A DNA stretch of 64,000 nt from Winogradskyella sp. (GTDB lineage: Bacteria > Bacteroidota > Bacteroidia > Flavobacteriales > Flavobacteriaceae), in contig NZ_JABSSU010000008.1 in the NCBI RefSeq assembly GCF_013213835.1, positions 62,001-126,000 on the forward strand, given 5' to 3'. The number at the start of each line of letters is the position of its first letter. The first letter of the stretch is position 1. Below the pieces are notes generated by a model that worked only from the letters and a program-made list of their open reading frames with translations, was not told the DNA's origin and did no database searches. This document shows, piece after piece, positions 50,946 through 60,933 of the stretch. The position numbers and the translations under genes were made by a program.

Positions 50946-52028
50946 ATGGAAAATAAAAAAGAATTAAGAAATTGGTTAGATGCTTTTAATTTAGAGCATC
51001 CTTTAGTTATAGCAGGACCTTGCAGTGCGGAAACAGAGGAGCAGGTTTTAAATATTGCACATCAATTAAAAGATAGTGATGCAACCGTATATAGAGCTGG
51101 TATCTGGAAACCAAGAACAAGACCAGGGAATTTTGAAGGCGTGGGCGCTTTAGGTTTAAAATGGTTACAAAAAGCAAAAGAAGAAACAGGTTTAAAGATT
51201 ACCACTGAAGTTGCTAATGCCAACCATGTTGAATTGGCCTTAAAACACGATGTAGATATTTTATGGATTGGTGCGCGTACCACAGTGAGTCCATTTATTG
51301 TTCAGGATATTGCCGATGCATTGAAGGGGACTGATAAGCCTGTTTTAATCAAGAATCCTGTAAATCCAGATTTGTCATTGTGGTTAGGTGCAGTAGAACG
51401 TTTTTATACGGCGGATGTTAAGAATTTAGGTGTTATTCACAGAGGGTTTTCAACCTATGAAAAAACACGATATCGTAATAACCCTAACTGGCAAGTGGCA
51501 GTAGATTTACAAACACGCTTTCCAGATTTACCTTTAATCTTAGATCCATCACATATCGCTGGCCGTAGAGATATAATTTTTGATTTAAGTCAAACGGCTT
51601 TAGATCTTAATTATGATGGATTAATGATAGAGACACATCACGATCCAGATAATGCATGGAGTGATGCTGCACAACAAATTACGCCAGACACATTAAAACA
51701 GTACACGGAGGACTTACGTATTAGAAAAGAAGTTGGTGATGGTACAGAGTTTAATAAAAAGATAGGAACACTGAGAACTAAGATAGATGTTATAGATCAT
51801 CAGTTAATTGAGATTTTAGGAAAGAGAATGCAAGTGGCAGATGATATCGGTCAATTAAAGAAAGATCATAATGTTGCAGTCCTTCAAAATAAGCGTTGGA
51901 ATGAGATTCTAGGGAAAATGATTCTTGAAGGAGAAGAAAAGAATCTGAGTGAAGAATTCGTGCTAAGAATGTTTAAAGCGATCCACCAAGAATCGATTAA
52001 TCATCAAGAAGAAATTCTAAATCATTAA
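50946..52028 (+). CDS. Bifunctional DAHP synthase / chorismate mutase
   Basis: A 360-residue enzyme. Residues about 1-260 form a DAHP synthase (VIAGPCSAETEEQ, YRAGIWKPRTRPG, ILDPSHIAGRRD), joining phosphoenolpyruvate and erythrose-4-phosphate. Residues about 273-360 form an AroQ chorismate mutase (LRTKIDVIDHQLIEILGKRM, AVLQNKRWNEIL). The fusion joins the first step of the shikimate pathway with the branch point to prephenate, which pheA and tyrA then use. The operon ends in a strong terminator. Confidence 0.94.
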   Translation: MENKKELRNWLDAFNLEHPLVIAGPCSAETEEQVLNIAHQLKDSDATVYRAGIWKPRTRPGNFEGVGALGLKWLQKAKEETGLKITTEVANANHVELALKHDVDILWIGARTTVSPFIVQDIADALKGTDKPVLIKNPVNPDLSLWLGAVERFYTADVKNLGVIHRGFSTYEKTRYRNNPNWQVAVDLQTRFPDLPLILDPSHIAGRRDIIFDLSQTALDLNYDGLMIETHHDPDNAWSDAAQQITPDTLKQYTEDLRIRKEVGDGTEFNKKIGTLRTKIDVIDHQLIEILGKRMQVADDIGQLKKDHNVAVLQNKRWNEILGKMILEGEEKNLSEEFVLRMFKAIHQESINHQEEILNH

Positions 52029-52033
52029 ATAAT

Positions 52034-52066
52034 AAAAAGGCTCGCAATTTGCGAGCCTTTTGTATG
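52034..52066. terminator. Bidirectional terminator of the aromatic operon
   Basis: AAAAGGCTCGC (52035-52045), AATTT loop, GCGAGCCTTTT (52051-52061), with A- and T-runs on both sides. Shared with the convergent gene ending at 52068. Confidence 0.92.
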
Positions 52067-52067
52067 T

Positions 52068-52562
52068 TTATTCTGTTCTTACTCTTTTAAAAATATATCT
52101 TGTTACAAAAATACCTTTTCCATCACCTTCACCAGCATCACTTTCAGAAGAGCTTGTTACAAAAGCAAGTTCCCAACCTTCTTGTCCCATTGCAATTAGT
52201 TTCGATGTAATTACGGCGTCGTTAGCTACGATATTTTGAAAACGGATACCACCTAAATTAAAGAAGTTAAGAAGTTTGGTCTCCTCAAAATCTTTAACAC
52301 GAATGTCTTTTCTTTTTGATTTATTTCTTTTGTTGTTTTCTTCAGTACGTTCTGATGTGAATTCTGCATAATCTCTTTCAGCATTTGATGAAATTAATCG
52401 AGATCGTCCCAAACCACTTGGTACTATAGATTCAACACTTGTAATAACCTTGTATTCTAAAACAGGTTTGTTTTCTTCTTGTGGTATTTCTTCCTCTTGA
52501 ATGAAGGAAAAAGAAATGAAACCAACGATTACCGCACCGATAATAAGTAAATTTTTTTTCAT
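52068..52562 (-). CDS. Exported DUF4177-like protein
   Basis: A 164-residue protein with an N-terminal hydrophobic segment (KNLLIIGAVIVGFISFSF) acting as a signal peptide or anchor. The motif MGQEGWELAFVTS followed by TRYIFKRVR resembles DUF4177. A central basic stretch (NNKRNKSKRKD) is notable. I cannot assign a function. It is convergent with the aromatic operon and shares its terminator. Confidence 0.6.
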   Translation of the reverse strand: MKKNLLIIGAVIVGFISFSFIQEEEIPQEENKPVLEYKVITSVESIVPSGLGRSRLISSNAERDYAEFTSERTEENNKRNKSKRKDIRVKDFEETKLLNFFNLGGIRFQNIVANDAVITSKLIAMGQEGWELAFVTSSSESDAGEGDGKGIFVTRYIFKRVRTE

Positions 52563-52644
52563 GATTGTTTAATATTTGTTTTGTGTTTATAAAGTAATGA
52601 CTTTTTTCCTTAAAAGTTGTTACTTTGTTTTATCAATTATTTGA

Positions 52645-53592
52645 ATGACAGGGACAGTATATAAATCTACAGGGAGCTGGTACACAGTGAAAACCATGAA
52701 TGGTAAATTCTATGAATGTAGAATAAAAGGCCGATTCAGGTTGCAAGGTATTAAGAGTACTAATCCCATTGCTGTTGGAGATATTGTAGAATTTCAGTTA
52801 GAGACCAAGAACAATACAGAAACTGGTATTATTAACCGGATTGAAGAGCGTAAGAATCATATTGTTCGCAAATCAGTTAATCTCTCTAAACAGACACATA
52901 TAATAGCTTCAAATATAGATCAGGTCTTTCTGTTAGTTACTATAGATAATCCACCAACCTTAACAAGTTTTATAGATCGCTTTTTAGTAACCGCCGAGGC
53001 ATACTCTATTAAAACTGTATTATTGTTTAATAAGGTAGATGTTTACAATGAAGACACCATGTTTGAAGTTAAATATCTCAAAAGTATTTATACAAAAATT
53101 GGTTACGACTGTATTGAGATTTCGGCAGGAACTGGTTATAATATAGATAAGGTTAAGTCATTGATGTTGGGTAAAGTGAGCATGTTTTCAGGTCATTCTG
53201 GTGTGGGAAAATCAACTTTAGTCAATGCAATAGAGCCAAGTCTTAATTTAAAGACTAAACAAATATCAGAGCAACATATGCAAGGGCAACATACTACGAC
53301 ATTTGCAGAGATGTTTGATCTAAGTTTTGATGCTAAAATTATTGATACACCAGGAATTAAAGGATTTGGTGTTGTGGATATGGAGAAGGAAGAAGTTGGT
53401 GACTATTTTCCTGAGTTTTTTGCTATAAAACATGAATGTAAATTCAACAACTGCTTACACATTCATGAGCCGAAGTGTGCTGTTAAACAGGCTCTAGAAA
53501 ATGATGAGATAGCATACTCGCGTTACAGAAGTTATCTCCAAATATTAGAAGGAGAAGACGAACATTACAGAACCGATAATTGGGATAATTAA
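52645..53592 (+). CDS. rsgA: Ribosome small subunit-dependent GTPase
   Basis: A 315-residue circularly permuted GTPase that assists 30S subunit maturation. An N-terminal OB fold (about 1-75) precedes the G4 motif NKVD, then G1 GHSGVGKST and G3 DTPG, the order that marks RsgA. A zinc knuckle (CKFNNCLHIHEPKC) closes the domain. It overlaps dtd by 1 bp. Confidence 0.95.
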   Translation: MTGTVYKSTGSWYTVKTMNGKFYECRIKGRFRLQGIKSTNPIAVGDIVEFQLETKNNTETGIINRIEERKNHIVRKSVNLSKQTHIIASNIDQVFLLVTIDNPPTLTSFIDRFLVTAEAYSIKTVLLFNKVDVYNEDTMFEVKYLKSIYTKIGYDCIEISAGTGYNIDKVKSLMLGKVSMFSGHSGVGKSTLVNAIEPSLNLKTKQISEQHMQGQHTTTFAEMFDLSFDAKIIDTPGIKGFGVVDMEKEEVGDYFPEFFAIKHECKFNNCLHIHEPKCAVKQALENDEIAYSRYRSYLQILEGEDEHYRTDNWDN

Positions 53593-54044
53593 TGAAAGTA
53601 GTTATTCAAAGAGTTTCTGAAGCATCAGTAACAATAAATAATAATAAAGTTGCCTCTATTAAAAAAGGTCTTTTAGTTTTATTAGGTATCGTTAATGAGG
53701 ATACTCAAGAAGATATTGATTGGTTGTGTAATAAAATTGTAAATCTCCGTATTTTCCCTGATGATAATGGCGTCATGAATACTTCTCTAATAGATTCAAA
53801 TAGTGATATTGTTTTAGTTAGTCAATTCACTTTACACGCAAGCACCAAAAAAGGGAATAGACCAAGTTATATAAAGGCTGCAAAACCAGAATTAGCGGTT
53901 CCAATTTATAAGGACTTCATTCAGTCCTTAGAGACTAAGCTAGGTAAGTCTATTCAAACAGGAGAATTTGGTGCAGATATGAAGGTTAGCTTGCTTAATG
54001 ACGGTCCGGTAACTATAATTATTGATTCCAAAAACAGGGAATAA
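53592..54044 (+). CDS. dtd: D-aminoacyl-tRNA deacylase
   Basis: A 150-residue enzyme that removes D-amino acids (and glycine) from mischarged tRNA. Both signature motifs are present: SQFTL with KKGNRPSY and NDGPVTI near the C-terminus. Length is standard. Translationally coupled to rsgA. Confidence 0.95.
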   Translation: MKVVIQRVSEASVTINNNKVASIKKGLLVLLGIVNEDTQEDIDWLCNKIVNLRIFPDDNGVMNTSLIDSNSDIVLVSQFTLHASTKKGNRPSYIKAAKPELAVPIYKDFIQSLETKLGKSIQTGEFGADMKVSLLNDGPVTIIIDSKNRE

Positions 54045-54095
54045 TTTCGTTTGTTAAGTCTATATTATCTTTTCGGAAATTTACATAATTTTCGT

Positions 54096-54125
54096 TTGAA
54101 AAATTTATTTTACTCCGTATCTTTC
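54096..54125 (+). promoter_or_regulatory. Promoter before the DUF3857 pair
   Basis: TTG (54096-54098), 19-nt spacer, TATCTTTC (54118-54125). Confidence 0.5.
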
Positions 54126-54149
54126 GTGAACTAAATTAACGATATACTT

Positions 54150-56060
54150 ATGAGTTTAAAATGCCTAAAATCTATCCTTTGGGGCATGTGTTTTTTTGCC
54201 TCATTTTATTCTTTTACACAAGATGCATCTACCTATCTAAGTTTAACGGTTTCAGATAGTTTAAGAGAAAATGCAAATGCTATTGTAAGGTATGAAACTA
54301 TAGATGTTGAAGTCTTAAGTATTGAAGAAATTAAGGTTAAAACTAAAAGAGTAACAACGGTATTAAATAAATATGGAGATCGTCACATTAATGCCGGTCA
54401 ATACTATGATGATAACACAAAAATAGAAGAAATAAGTGCGTTTGTTTATGATGAATTTGGTAATAACATCAAAAAGTATAAACAAAGAGATTTTAAGGAT
54501 GTTAGTGCCGTTAATGAGATATCAATCTATACCGATGACCGCATAAAATATTTAGAATACACGCCATTAAAATATCCCTACACATTAGAGTATTATTCTG
54601 AAGTAATATTTAGAAATACAGCATTCTTTCCTAAATGGCAGCCTATTGATGGTTATTATTTGAGTGTAGAACATTCAGAGTTTAAAATCAAAAACACATC
54701 TGGAATTGAATTAAAAACCAAAGAGTTAAATTTTGAAGATTATTCAATTGAAAAATTAGATGAATATCATTATATAGCCAGCAATATAGGTGGGATAAAG
54801 CATGAAAGTTATGCACCATTGCTCAGTGATATTGTACCATCACTAAAAGTGGCTTTAGTCAATTTTAATATGCTTGGTGTACCTGGTGTTAATAATAATT
54901 GGTCAGATTTTGGTAAATGGATATACGATGGATTAATTAGTGGTACTACTGATATTCCTGAAGAAACGATTAACGAAGTTAAACTCCTTACGGATGGTGT
55001 AGAAGACGATATAGAACGTGCAAAACTAGTTTATGAATACATGCAAAATAAAACCCGTTATATAAGTATTCAAATTGGTATTGGTGGTTGGAAACCAATG
55101 ATGGCTAGGGATGTGGACGAATTAGGGTATTCTGATTGTAAAGGGCTAACAAATTATACAAAATCTTTACTCGAGGCGGTTGGTGTAAAATCATATTATA
55201 CATTAGTTTACGGTGGACGAACAATCAAAGACATAGATAAAGATTTTTCAGTGACCCAAGGGAATCATGCCATTTTATGTGTCCCTACACCTGAAGAAAA
55301 TATTTTTTTGGAGTGTACAAGTCAATCAAGTCCTTTTGGCTTAATTGCTGGTTTTACGGACGACAGAGATGTGCTACTTGTAAAACCGGAAGGTGGTGAG
55401 ATTGTTCATACCAAAATTTATGACGCCGATGATAGTATGCAGAAAACAGAAGCTAATGTATTATTATCAGAGGATGGTGGATTTTCTGCAATAGTAACAA
55501 TTGAAACAACAGGTTATCAATATAAACTTCACGAAGGGCTTCAGAATGAGGCATTAAGAGATCAAGAATTGCACTACAAGGAGTATTGGGATAATATAAA
55601 TGACCTAACCATTGATGATATAAAACTGATTAATGATAAAGAAGAGATTGTTTACACTGAAAAGGTTAGTCTTACTTCAAGTAATTACGCATCAAAAAGC
55701 GGTTCTAGATTGATTTTTGAACCAAATATGTTCACACGATCTACAAACATACCAACAAGGTATAAGAACAGACGATTAGATTTTAAAATTGATCGTTCAT
55801 TTAAAGATACCGATGAGTTGGTTATTACAATACCAGAAGAGTATGGTATTGAGGCTATGACAGCGAGTAAATCTATAGAAAGTAAATTCGGTAATTATAA
55901 TTTTAAGGTTGAGAAGATTGACGGTAATAAAATTAAATATACAAGAACTTATGTATTACTAAAAGGTGATTATAATAAAGAAGATTATAAAGAGTTTCGT
56001 TCTTTTAGAAAACAAATCGCTAGGTTAGATAAAAACAAAATTGTATTAATCAAACAATAA
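54150..56060 (+). CDS. DUF3857/transglutaminase-like exported protein 1
   Basis: A 636-residue protein with a signal peptide (ending about 24, FTQ), a DUF3857 domain (about 40-250) and a transglutaminase-like domain (about 285-420). The catalytic Cys is visible in YSDCKGLTNYTKSLLEA and the His in QGNHAILCVP, followed by FLECTSQ where the third residue of the triad would lie. Periplasmic. The family's substrate is unknown. The next gene is a distant paralogue 24 bp downstream. Confidence 0.82.
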   Translation: MSLKCLKSILWGMCFFASFYSFTQDASTYLSLTVSDSLRENANAIVRYETIDVEVLSIEEIKVKTKRVTTVLNKYGDRHINAGQYYDDNTKIEEISAFVYDEFGNNIKKYKQRDFKDVSAVNEISIYTDDRIKYLEYTPLKYPYTLEYYSEVIFRNTAFFPKWQPIDGYYLSVEHSEFKIKNTSGIELKTKELNFEDYSIEKLDEYHYIASNIGGIKHESYAPLLSDIVPSLKVALVNFNMLGVPGVNNNWSDFGKWIYDGLISGTTDIPEETINEVKLLTDGVEDDIERAKLVYEYMQNKTRYISIQIGIGGWKPMMARDVDELGYSDCKGLTNYTKSLLEAVGVKSYYTLVYGGRTIKDIDKDFSVTQGNHAILCVPTPEENIFLECTSQSSPFGLIAGFTDDRDVLLVKPEGGEIVHTKIYDADDSMQKTEANVLLSEDGGFSAIVTIETTGYQYKLHEGLQNEALRDQELHYKEYWDNINDLTIDDIKLINDKEEIVYTEKVSLTSSNYASKSGSRLIFEPNMFTRSTNIPTRYKNRRLDFKIDRSFKDTDELVITIPEEYGIEAMTASKSIESKFGNYNFKVEKIDGNKIKYTRTYVLLKGDYNKEDYKEFRSFRKQIARLDKNKIVLIKQ

Positions 56061-56084
56061 TTAGAACACAATAAATCAATACCA

Positions 56085-58139
56085 ATGAACAAACAATTTT
56101 TCGTTCTCTTAACATTGCTCACCCTTATTAGTCAAAATTTAATAAGCCAGAATTTCAAGTTTGGTAAAGTCTCAAAAGAAGAAATAGAAGAGAAATATCA
56201 TCCATTAGATTCTTCAACAAATGCGGCAATTTTATACAAAAGTGAGAATGTGACATTTAATTACACTCAATCCGAAGGATTTAGTCAAGTCAAGGAAGTC
56301 TCAGTAAGAATAAAAATTTACAATAAAGAGGGTTTAAATTGGGCAACTGAAAAAGTGTACTTATATAAAAGTAAATCTGGAAATGATGAGAAAATTAAAG
56401 GCATTAAAGGCTATACATATAATCTAGTTAAAGGTAAAATAAATAAAAGTAAACTAAAAAGTGATGGCATTTTTACAGAACAATCATCCGAAATATTTGA
56501 CTTAACATCTTTTACACTTCCTAATGCTAATGAAGGTTCTGTCATTGAATATCAGTATATGGTAAAATCTCCATTTCTTCAAATAGATGATATAAATTTA
56601 CAATATACCATTCCATTAAACAAAATTGATGTTTCTGTGGCGACACCTCAGTTTTATAAATATAATAGAAGATTTAATTCAAAGGCCTTTTTTACACCAA
56701 ATATATCGGAATCTAAAAAAAATAGAAAAGCATCAATTACACAAAGAGGCGAAAGTTCGGTGAGTCTTTTAAATACAGGAGGTGGGCAGGTAGGTTCGGG
56801 CTCGTCTATTGTTAATAGAGAATTTGAATATAACGATAATGTAATTAGTATTTCAGAATTAAATATTCCATCGTTAAAAGCAGAATCTTTTGGAGGAAAT
56901 TTAAATAATTATAGAGCAAAATTAAGTTTAGAACTTGAAGCGCGTCTAGCCAGAGAAGGCTATGTTGAGAAATCATTTGCTTCTACTTGGGAAGGGGTTT
57001 CAAAAACTATATACGAGAGTGAAAAATTCGGAGGGCAACTGAGAAAATCCTCTTTTTATAAAGAAGAGTTAGAAAGCCACTTGAATGGGGTTGAAGATGT
57101 CTTTCAAAAAGTCTTTCTGACAGAAGCATTGGTTAAGTCTCGCGTAAAATGGAACGGTAATTATGGTAAGTATTCTGAAAATGGAATAAGGACTGCTTAT
57201 CAAGATGGTGCAGGAAATGTAGCGGATATAAATTTGTTATTAGTATCTATGTTGAAGTCTCAAGGGATAAATGCGAGTCCAGTCCTAATTAGTACTAGAA
57301 ATAATGGTGTTCCATTATTCCCAACAAGAAAAGGTTTTAATTATGTTATTTGTTTAGTTGAACATGACGGAAAAATCCTTTTAATGGATGCGACTGAGCC
57401 ATATAGTATAAATAATGTTCTTCCGGAACGCGTTATCAATTGGCAAGGTAGAGTTATAACCGAAGATGGTCAGTCTCGATGGATTGACGTATCACCTGAT
57501 ATCAAATCAAAAAAAACCACGATGTTAAATGTTCAGATTCAGGATGATTTTGTTGTAAAAGGTAAAGTTAGAGAGAGTTATACTTCAAATCTAGCTTTAG
57601 ATTACAGAAAGCGTTATACGAATTTAAGTAGCGAAGATCATATTAAATTGATAGAGAATAATAAAGGTAATATTGAAGTTTCAGAATTAAATTTTGAAAA
57701 TGCGAAAGATCTTATAAAGCCAGTAAAAGTAACATACAATTACCTTTTAGAAGATGGTGTTGACGAGATTGCTGATAAATTATACTTCTCTCCATTATTG
57801 TTTATGACAAAAAGAGAAAATCCTTTTAAGTTAGAGGACAGAATTTATCCTATTGATTTTAGAACAACTACTCAAAATTCTACCATCGTCAATATTTTAT
57901 TACCTGAAGGCTATTCAGTAGAATCTTTGCCAGAAAGCAGTGCAATGGATTTTGGCGAGGGTAATGTTAAGTTTTCTTATATTATGAAAGAAAATGGCAA
58001 GTATTTAAGTTTAAAGGTTAATTTTGAAATTAATAACCCAATAATTGCCGCAGAAGATTATAAGAACTTCAAAGCATTCTACAGTAAAGTTTTGGAAAAA
58101 AATGCTGAGCAAATAGTACTAGTTAAAGCACAACCATGA
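56085..58139 (+). CDS. DUF3857/transglutaminase-like exported protein 2
   Basis: A 684-residue paralogue: signal peptide about 1-21 (NLISQ), DUF3857 domain, then a transglutaminase-like domain where the usual Cys position reads GNVADINLLLVSML and the His position reads FNYVICLVE, while LMDATEP keeps the Asp. So two of the three catalytic residues appear lost and the protein is probably non-catalytic. It overlaps the MazG-like gene by 4 bp (ATGA). Confidence 0.8.
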   Translation: MNKQFFVLLTLLTLISQNLISQNFKFGKVSKEEIEEKYHPLDSSTNAAILYKSENVTFNYTQSEGFSQVKEVSVRIKIYNKEGLNWATEKVYLYKSKSGNDEKIKGIKGYTYNLVKGKINKSKLKSDGIFTEQSSEIFDLTSFTLPNANEGSVIEYQYMVKSPFLQIDDINLQYTIPLNKIDVSVATPQFYKYNRRFNSKAFFTPNISESKKNRKASITQRGESSVSLLNTGGGQVGSGSSIVNREFEYNDNVISISELNIPSLKAESFGGNLNNYRAKLSLELEARLAREGYVEKSFASTWEGVSKTIYESEKFGGQLRKSSFYKEELESHLNGVEDVFQKVFLTEALVKSRVKWNGNYGKYSENGIRTAYQDGAGNVADINLLLVSMLKSQGINASPVLISTRNNGVPLFPTRKGFNYVICLVEHDGKILLMDATEPYSINNVLPERVINWQGRVITEDGQSRWIDVSPDIKSKKTTMLNVQIQDDFVVKGKVRESYTSNLALDYRKRYTNLSSEDHIKLIENNKGNIEVSELNFENAKDLIKPVKVTYNYLLEDGVDEIADKLYFSPLLFMTKRENPFKLEDRIYPIDFRTTTQNSTIVNILLPEGYSVESLPESSAMDFGEGNVKFSYIMKENGKYLSLKVNFEINNPIIAAEDYKNFKAFYSKVLEKNAEQIVLVKAQP

Positions 58140-58462
58140 ACATCAAAAACGCGCAACAAGAAGTAGACAAATGGATTAAAGAACACGGTGTACGTTATTT
58201 TAACGAACTAACCAACATGGCTCAACTCACGGAAGAAGTTGGTGAAGTTGCGCGCATTATAGCCCGACGATATGGCGAACAAAGTGAGAAAGAAAGTGAT
58301 AAGGATAAAGATTTAGGTGAAGAATTGGCTGATGTTGTTTTTGTGGTATTGTGTTTGGCAAATCAAACAGGAATAGATTTACAAGCTTCTTTTGATAAAA
58401 AAATGGATAAAAAAGCAAAGCGAGATCACGACAGACACCATAATAATGAGAAATTAAAGTAG
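58136..58462 (+). CDS. MazG-like nucleotide pyrophosphohydrolase
   Basis: A 108-residue all-alpha NTP pyrophosphohydrolase-like protein with the metal-binding acidic motifs LTEEVGEVARI and LGEELADVVFVVL. Such enzymes hydrolyse non-canonical or excess dNTPs. It starts inside the end of the preceding gene (ATGA overlap). The dispersed Lys/Asp-rich middle (KESDKDKD) forms the loop between the helices. Confidence 0.88.
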   Translation: MNIKNAQQEVDKWIKEHGVRYFNELTNMAQLTEEVGEVARIIARRYGEQSEKESDKDKDLGEELADVVFVVLCLANQTGIDLQASFDKKMDKKAKRDHDRHHNNEKLK

Positions 58463-58467
58463 CTTTG
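58460..58467 (+). promoter_or_regulatory. -7 element of the aroA promoter
   Basis: TAGCTTTG, an exact TAnnTTTG match overlapping the end of the MazG-like gene, 25 bp before aroA. Confidence 0.5.
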
Positions 58468-58492
58468 CATCTTTAAATTCAAGTGTATTGTT

Positions 58493-59719
58493 GTGAATAT
58501 CCAGATATTAAAGTCAAGAATTACCAAATCAAGTTCAGTTGCGATAACTGGTTCTAAAAGCGAGTCTAATCGTTTATTATTACTACAAGCGTTATATCCA
58601 GACATTAAAATAAAGAATCTTTCAAATTCTGATGATTCAGTTTTAATGAAAAAGGCATTATTGTCTAATGAGCATATTGTAGACATTCATCATGCCGGCA
58701 CAGCAATGCGTTTTTTAACAGCATACTTTTCTATAAAGGATGGCAGAGAAGTCCTGTTAACAGGTTCTTCGAGAATGAAAGAACGACCAATTCAGATTTT
58801 GGTTGAAGCATTGAGAGCTTTAGGTGCCGACATTGAATATTTGGAAAATGTAGGATTTCCACCTCTAATAATAAAAGGAAAAAAACTCGATAAATCAAAA
58901 GTTACATTAAAAGCTAATGTAAGCAGCCAATATATATCTGCATTATTATTAATTGCGTCTAAGCTAGAGAATGGACTAGAATTGAATCTTGATGGTAAGA
59001 TTACATCAGTACCTTATATTAAGATGACTTTGGCGTTGTTAAATCAAATAGGCATAGAGACATCGTTTGAAGGAAATATTATTACAGTAAAGCCTGTGAT
59101 AAAATCTGTTGAGTCTCAAACTTTAACCGTGGAGTCAGATTGGTCTTCTGTGTCTTATTTTTTTAGTGTAGTAGCGTTAAGTAATTTAGGAACAGAATTG
59201 ACATTGTCGTCGTACAAAAAGGGTTCGCTACAAGGCGATTCTGTGCTGGCAGAGATATATCAGCAATTTGGAGTTGAAACTACCTTTAAGGACAATACAA
59301 TAACATTGAGAAAATGGTCAATCGTTAATCGTGAATTATCAATTGAGCTAGATTTAAGTAATGCTCCAGATATTGCGCAAACCATTTCTGTGACTGCTTT
59401 TGGTCTTGGTGTAGAGTGTTATTTATCGGGGCTTCATACCTTAAAGATCAAAGAGACGGATAGGTTAGTTGCCTTAAAAACAGAATTAGAAAAGTTCGGT
59501 GCGGAGGTTATCATTACAGACAAGACTTTACACTTAAAGTCGTCTGAAGATATCAGACCTAATGTTAGCGTTGCCACTTATAATGACCATAGAATGGCAA
59601 TGGCATTTGCACCTCTTGGATTAAAAACTTCTTTATTTATTGAAGATGCCAATGTTGTGAGTAAATCTTACCCAGATTTTTGGAAAGACTTTAGTTCAAT
59701 TGGTTTTCATATAAAATAA
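58493..59719 (+). CDS. aroA: 3-phosphoshikimate 1-carboxyvinyltransferase (EPSP synthase)
   Basis: A 408-residue shikimate-pathway enzyme. GSKSESNRLLLLQAL, HAGTAMRFLTAYF, KETDRL and NDHRMAMAF are the conserved substrate-binding blocks. The start is GTG at 58493. It is somewhat short (E. coli 427), as usual for this phylum. It serves the same pathway as the operon at 48-52 kb but is separately transcribed. Confidence 0.93.
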   Translation: MNIQILKSRITKSSSVAITGSKSESNRLLLLQALYPDIKIKNLSNSDDSVLMKKALLSNEHIVDIHHAGTAMRFLTAYFSIKDGREVLLTGSSRMKERPIQILVEALRALGADIEYLENVGFPPLIIKGKKLDKSKVTLKANVSSQYISALLLIASKLENGLELNLDGKITSVPYIKMTLALLNQIGIETSFEGNIITVKPVIKSVESQTLTVESDWSSVSYFFSVVALSNLGTELTLSSYKKGSLQGDSVLAEIYQQFGVETTFKDNTITLRKWSIVNRELSIELDLSNAPDIAQTISVTAFGLGVECYLSGLHTLKIKETDRLVALKTELEKFGAEVIITDKTLHLKSSEDIRPNVSVATYNDHRMAMAFAPLGLKTSLFIEDANVVSKSYPDFWKDFSSIGFHIK

Positions 59720-59731
59720 ACAATCAATTAC

Positions 59732-59763
59732 TTGACAACGCCTATGTCGAGATTGTATATTTG
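59732..59763 (+). promoter_or_regulatory. Promoter of queA
   Basis: TTG (59732-59734), 21-nt spacer, TATATTTG (59756-59763), an excellent match, 24 bp before queA. Confidence 0.7.
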
Positions 59764-59787
59764 CGACTTTAAAAATAAAAGATCTAT

Positions 59788-60837
59788 ATGAAATTATCTA
59801 ACTTCAATTTTGACCTTCCAGAAGAATTATTAGCAGAACATCCTGCAGAACATAGAGACGAATCTCGATTAATGGTTCTAGATAGAGCTAATCAAACAAT
59901 TGAGCATAAGTTGTTTAAGGATGTTATTGATTATTTTGATGAAGGTGATGTCATGATAATGAATAATACTAAGGTTTTTCCGGCGAGATTATATGGTAAC
60001 AAAGAAAAAACAGGTGCAAGAATAGAAGTCTTTTTATTACGTGAGTTAAATAAAGATCAACGTTTGTGGGATGTACTTGTTGATCCTGCGCGTAAGATTA
60101 GAATAGGAAATAAATTGTATTTCGGTGAAGATGAAACATTAGTAGCCGAAGTAATTGATAATACCACGTCTAGAGGGCGCACACTTCGTTTTTTATATGA
60201 CGGATCTTATTCAGACTTTAGATCTAAGCTGACTGAGCTTGGCCAAACGCCATTACCTAAGTACATTAAAAGAGATGTAGAGCCAGAAGACGAAGAGCGT
60301 TATCAGACGATATATGCTAAAAATGAAGGTGCTGTTGCTGCACCAACTGCTGGGTTACACTTTTCTAAGCATTTATTAAAACGGTTAGAAATTAAAGGTG
60401 TTGATATGGCAGAAGTTACACTTCATGTTGGTTTAGGGACTTTTAATCCGGTTGAGGTTGAAGATTTATCTAAGCATAAAATGGATAGCGAAGAAATTCG
60501 TATATCTGAAAGAGCTGCTGATATTGTGAATAGAGGTATTAATAACAAAAAAAGAGTGTGTGCTGTAGGGACAACATCTATGCGCACAATTGAAAGTTCT
60601 GTGTCTTCAAGTGGAAAATTAAATCCATACGAAGGTTGGACAAACAAGTTCATCTTTCCACCTTATGATTTTAGCATTGCTAATAGTATGATTACAAACT
60701 TTCATACACCTAAGTCAACGTTGTTAATGATGATTTCTGCATTTGCAGGTCATGATTTTATGAAGGAGGCGTATGACCAAGCCGTAAAAGAAAAGTACAG
60801 ATTCTATTCTTATGGTGACGCAATGCTAATTATATAA
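59788..60837 (+). CDS. queA: S-adenosylmethionine:tRNA ribosyltransferase-isomerase
   Basis: A 349-residue enzyme of queuosine biosynthesis that transfers and isomerises the ribose of SAM onto preQ1-modified tRNA. Conserved blocks are [55 protein letters not shown] and [12 protein letters not shown]. Length is usual. Own promoter and terminator. Confidence 0.96.
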   Translation: MKLSNFNFDLPEELLAEHPAEHRDESRLMVLDRANQTIEHKLFKDVIDYFDEGDVMIMNNTKVFPARLYGNKEKTGARIEVFLLRELNKDQRLWDVLVDPARKIRIGNKLYFGEDETLVAEVIDNTTSRGRTLRFLYDGSYSDFRSKLTELGQTPLPKYIKRDVEPEDEERYQTIYAKNEGAVAAPTAGLHFSKHLLKRLEIKGVDMAEVTLHVGLGTFNPVEVEDLSKHKMDSEEIRISERAADIVNRGINNKKRVCAVGTTSMRTIESSVSSSGKLNPYEGWTNKFIFPPYDFSIANSMITNFHTPKSTLLMMISAFAGHDFMKEAYDQAVKEKYRFYSYGDAMLII

Positions 60838-60857
60838 TTTAGAAGAATATTAAATTT

Positions 60858-60902
60858 AAGCCTCTATCACTGAGTTTATCTTAAGTGTTGAGGCTTTTTT
60901 TA
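60858..60902 (+). terminator. Terminator after queA
   Basis: AAGCCTCTATCACT pairs imperfectly with AGTGTTGAGGCTT, followed by a T-run ending near 60902. Confidence 0.8.
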
Positions 60903-60918
60903 TGCATTTATATTTGAG

Positions 60919-60926
60919 TACTTTTG
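60919..60926 (+). promoter_or_regulatory. -7 element of the rlmN promoter
   Basis: TACTTTTG, an exact TAnnTTTG match only 7 bp before the rlmN start, implying a very short or absent leader. Confidence 0.5.
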
Positions 60927-60933
60927 CAACAAT

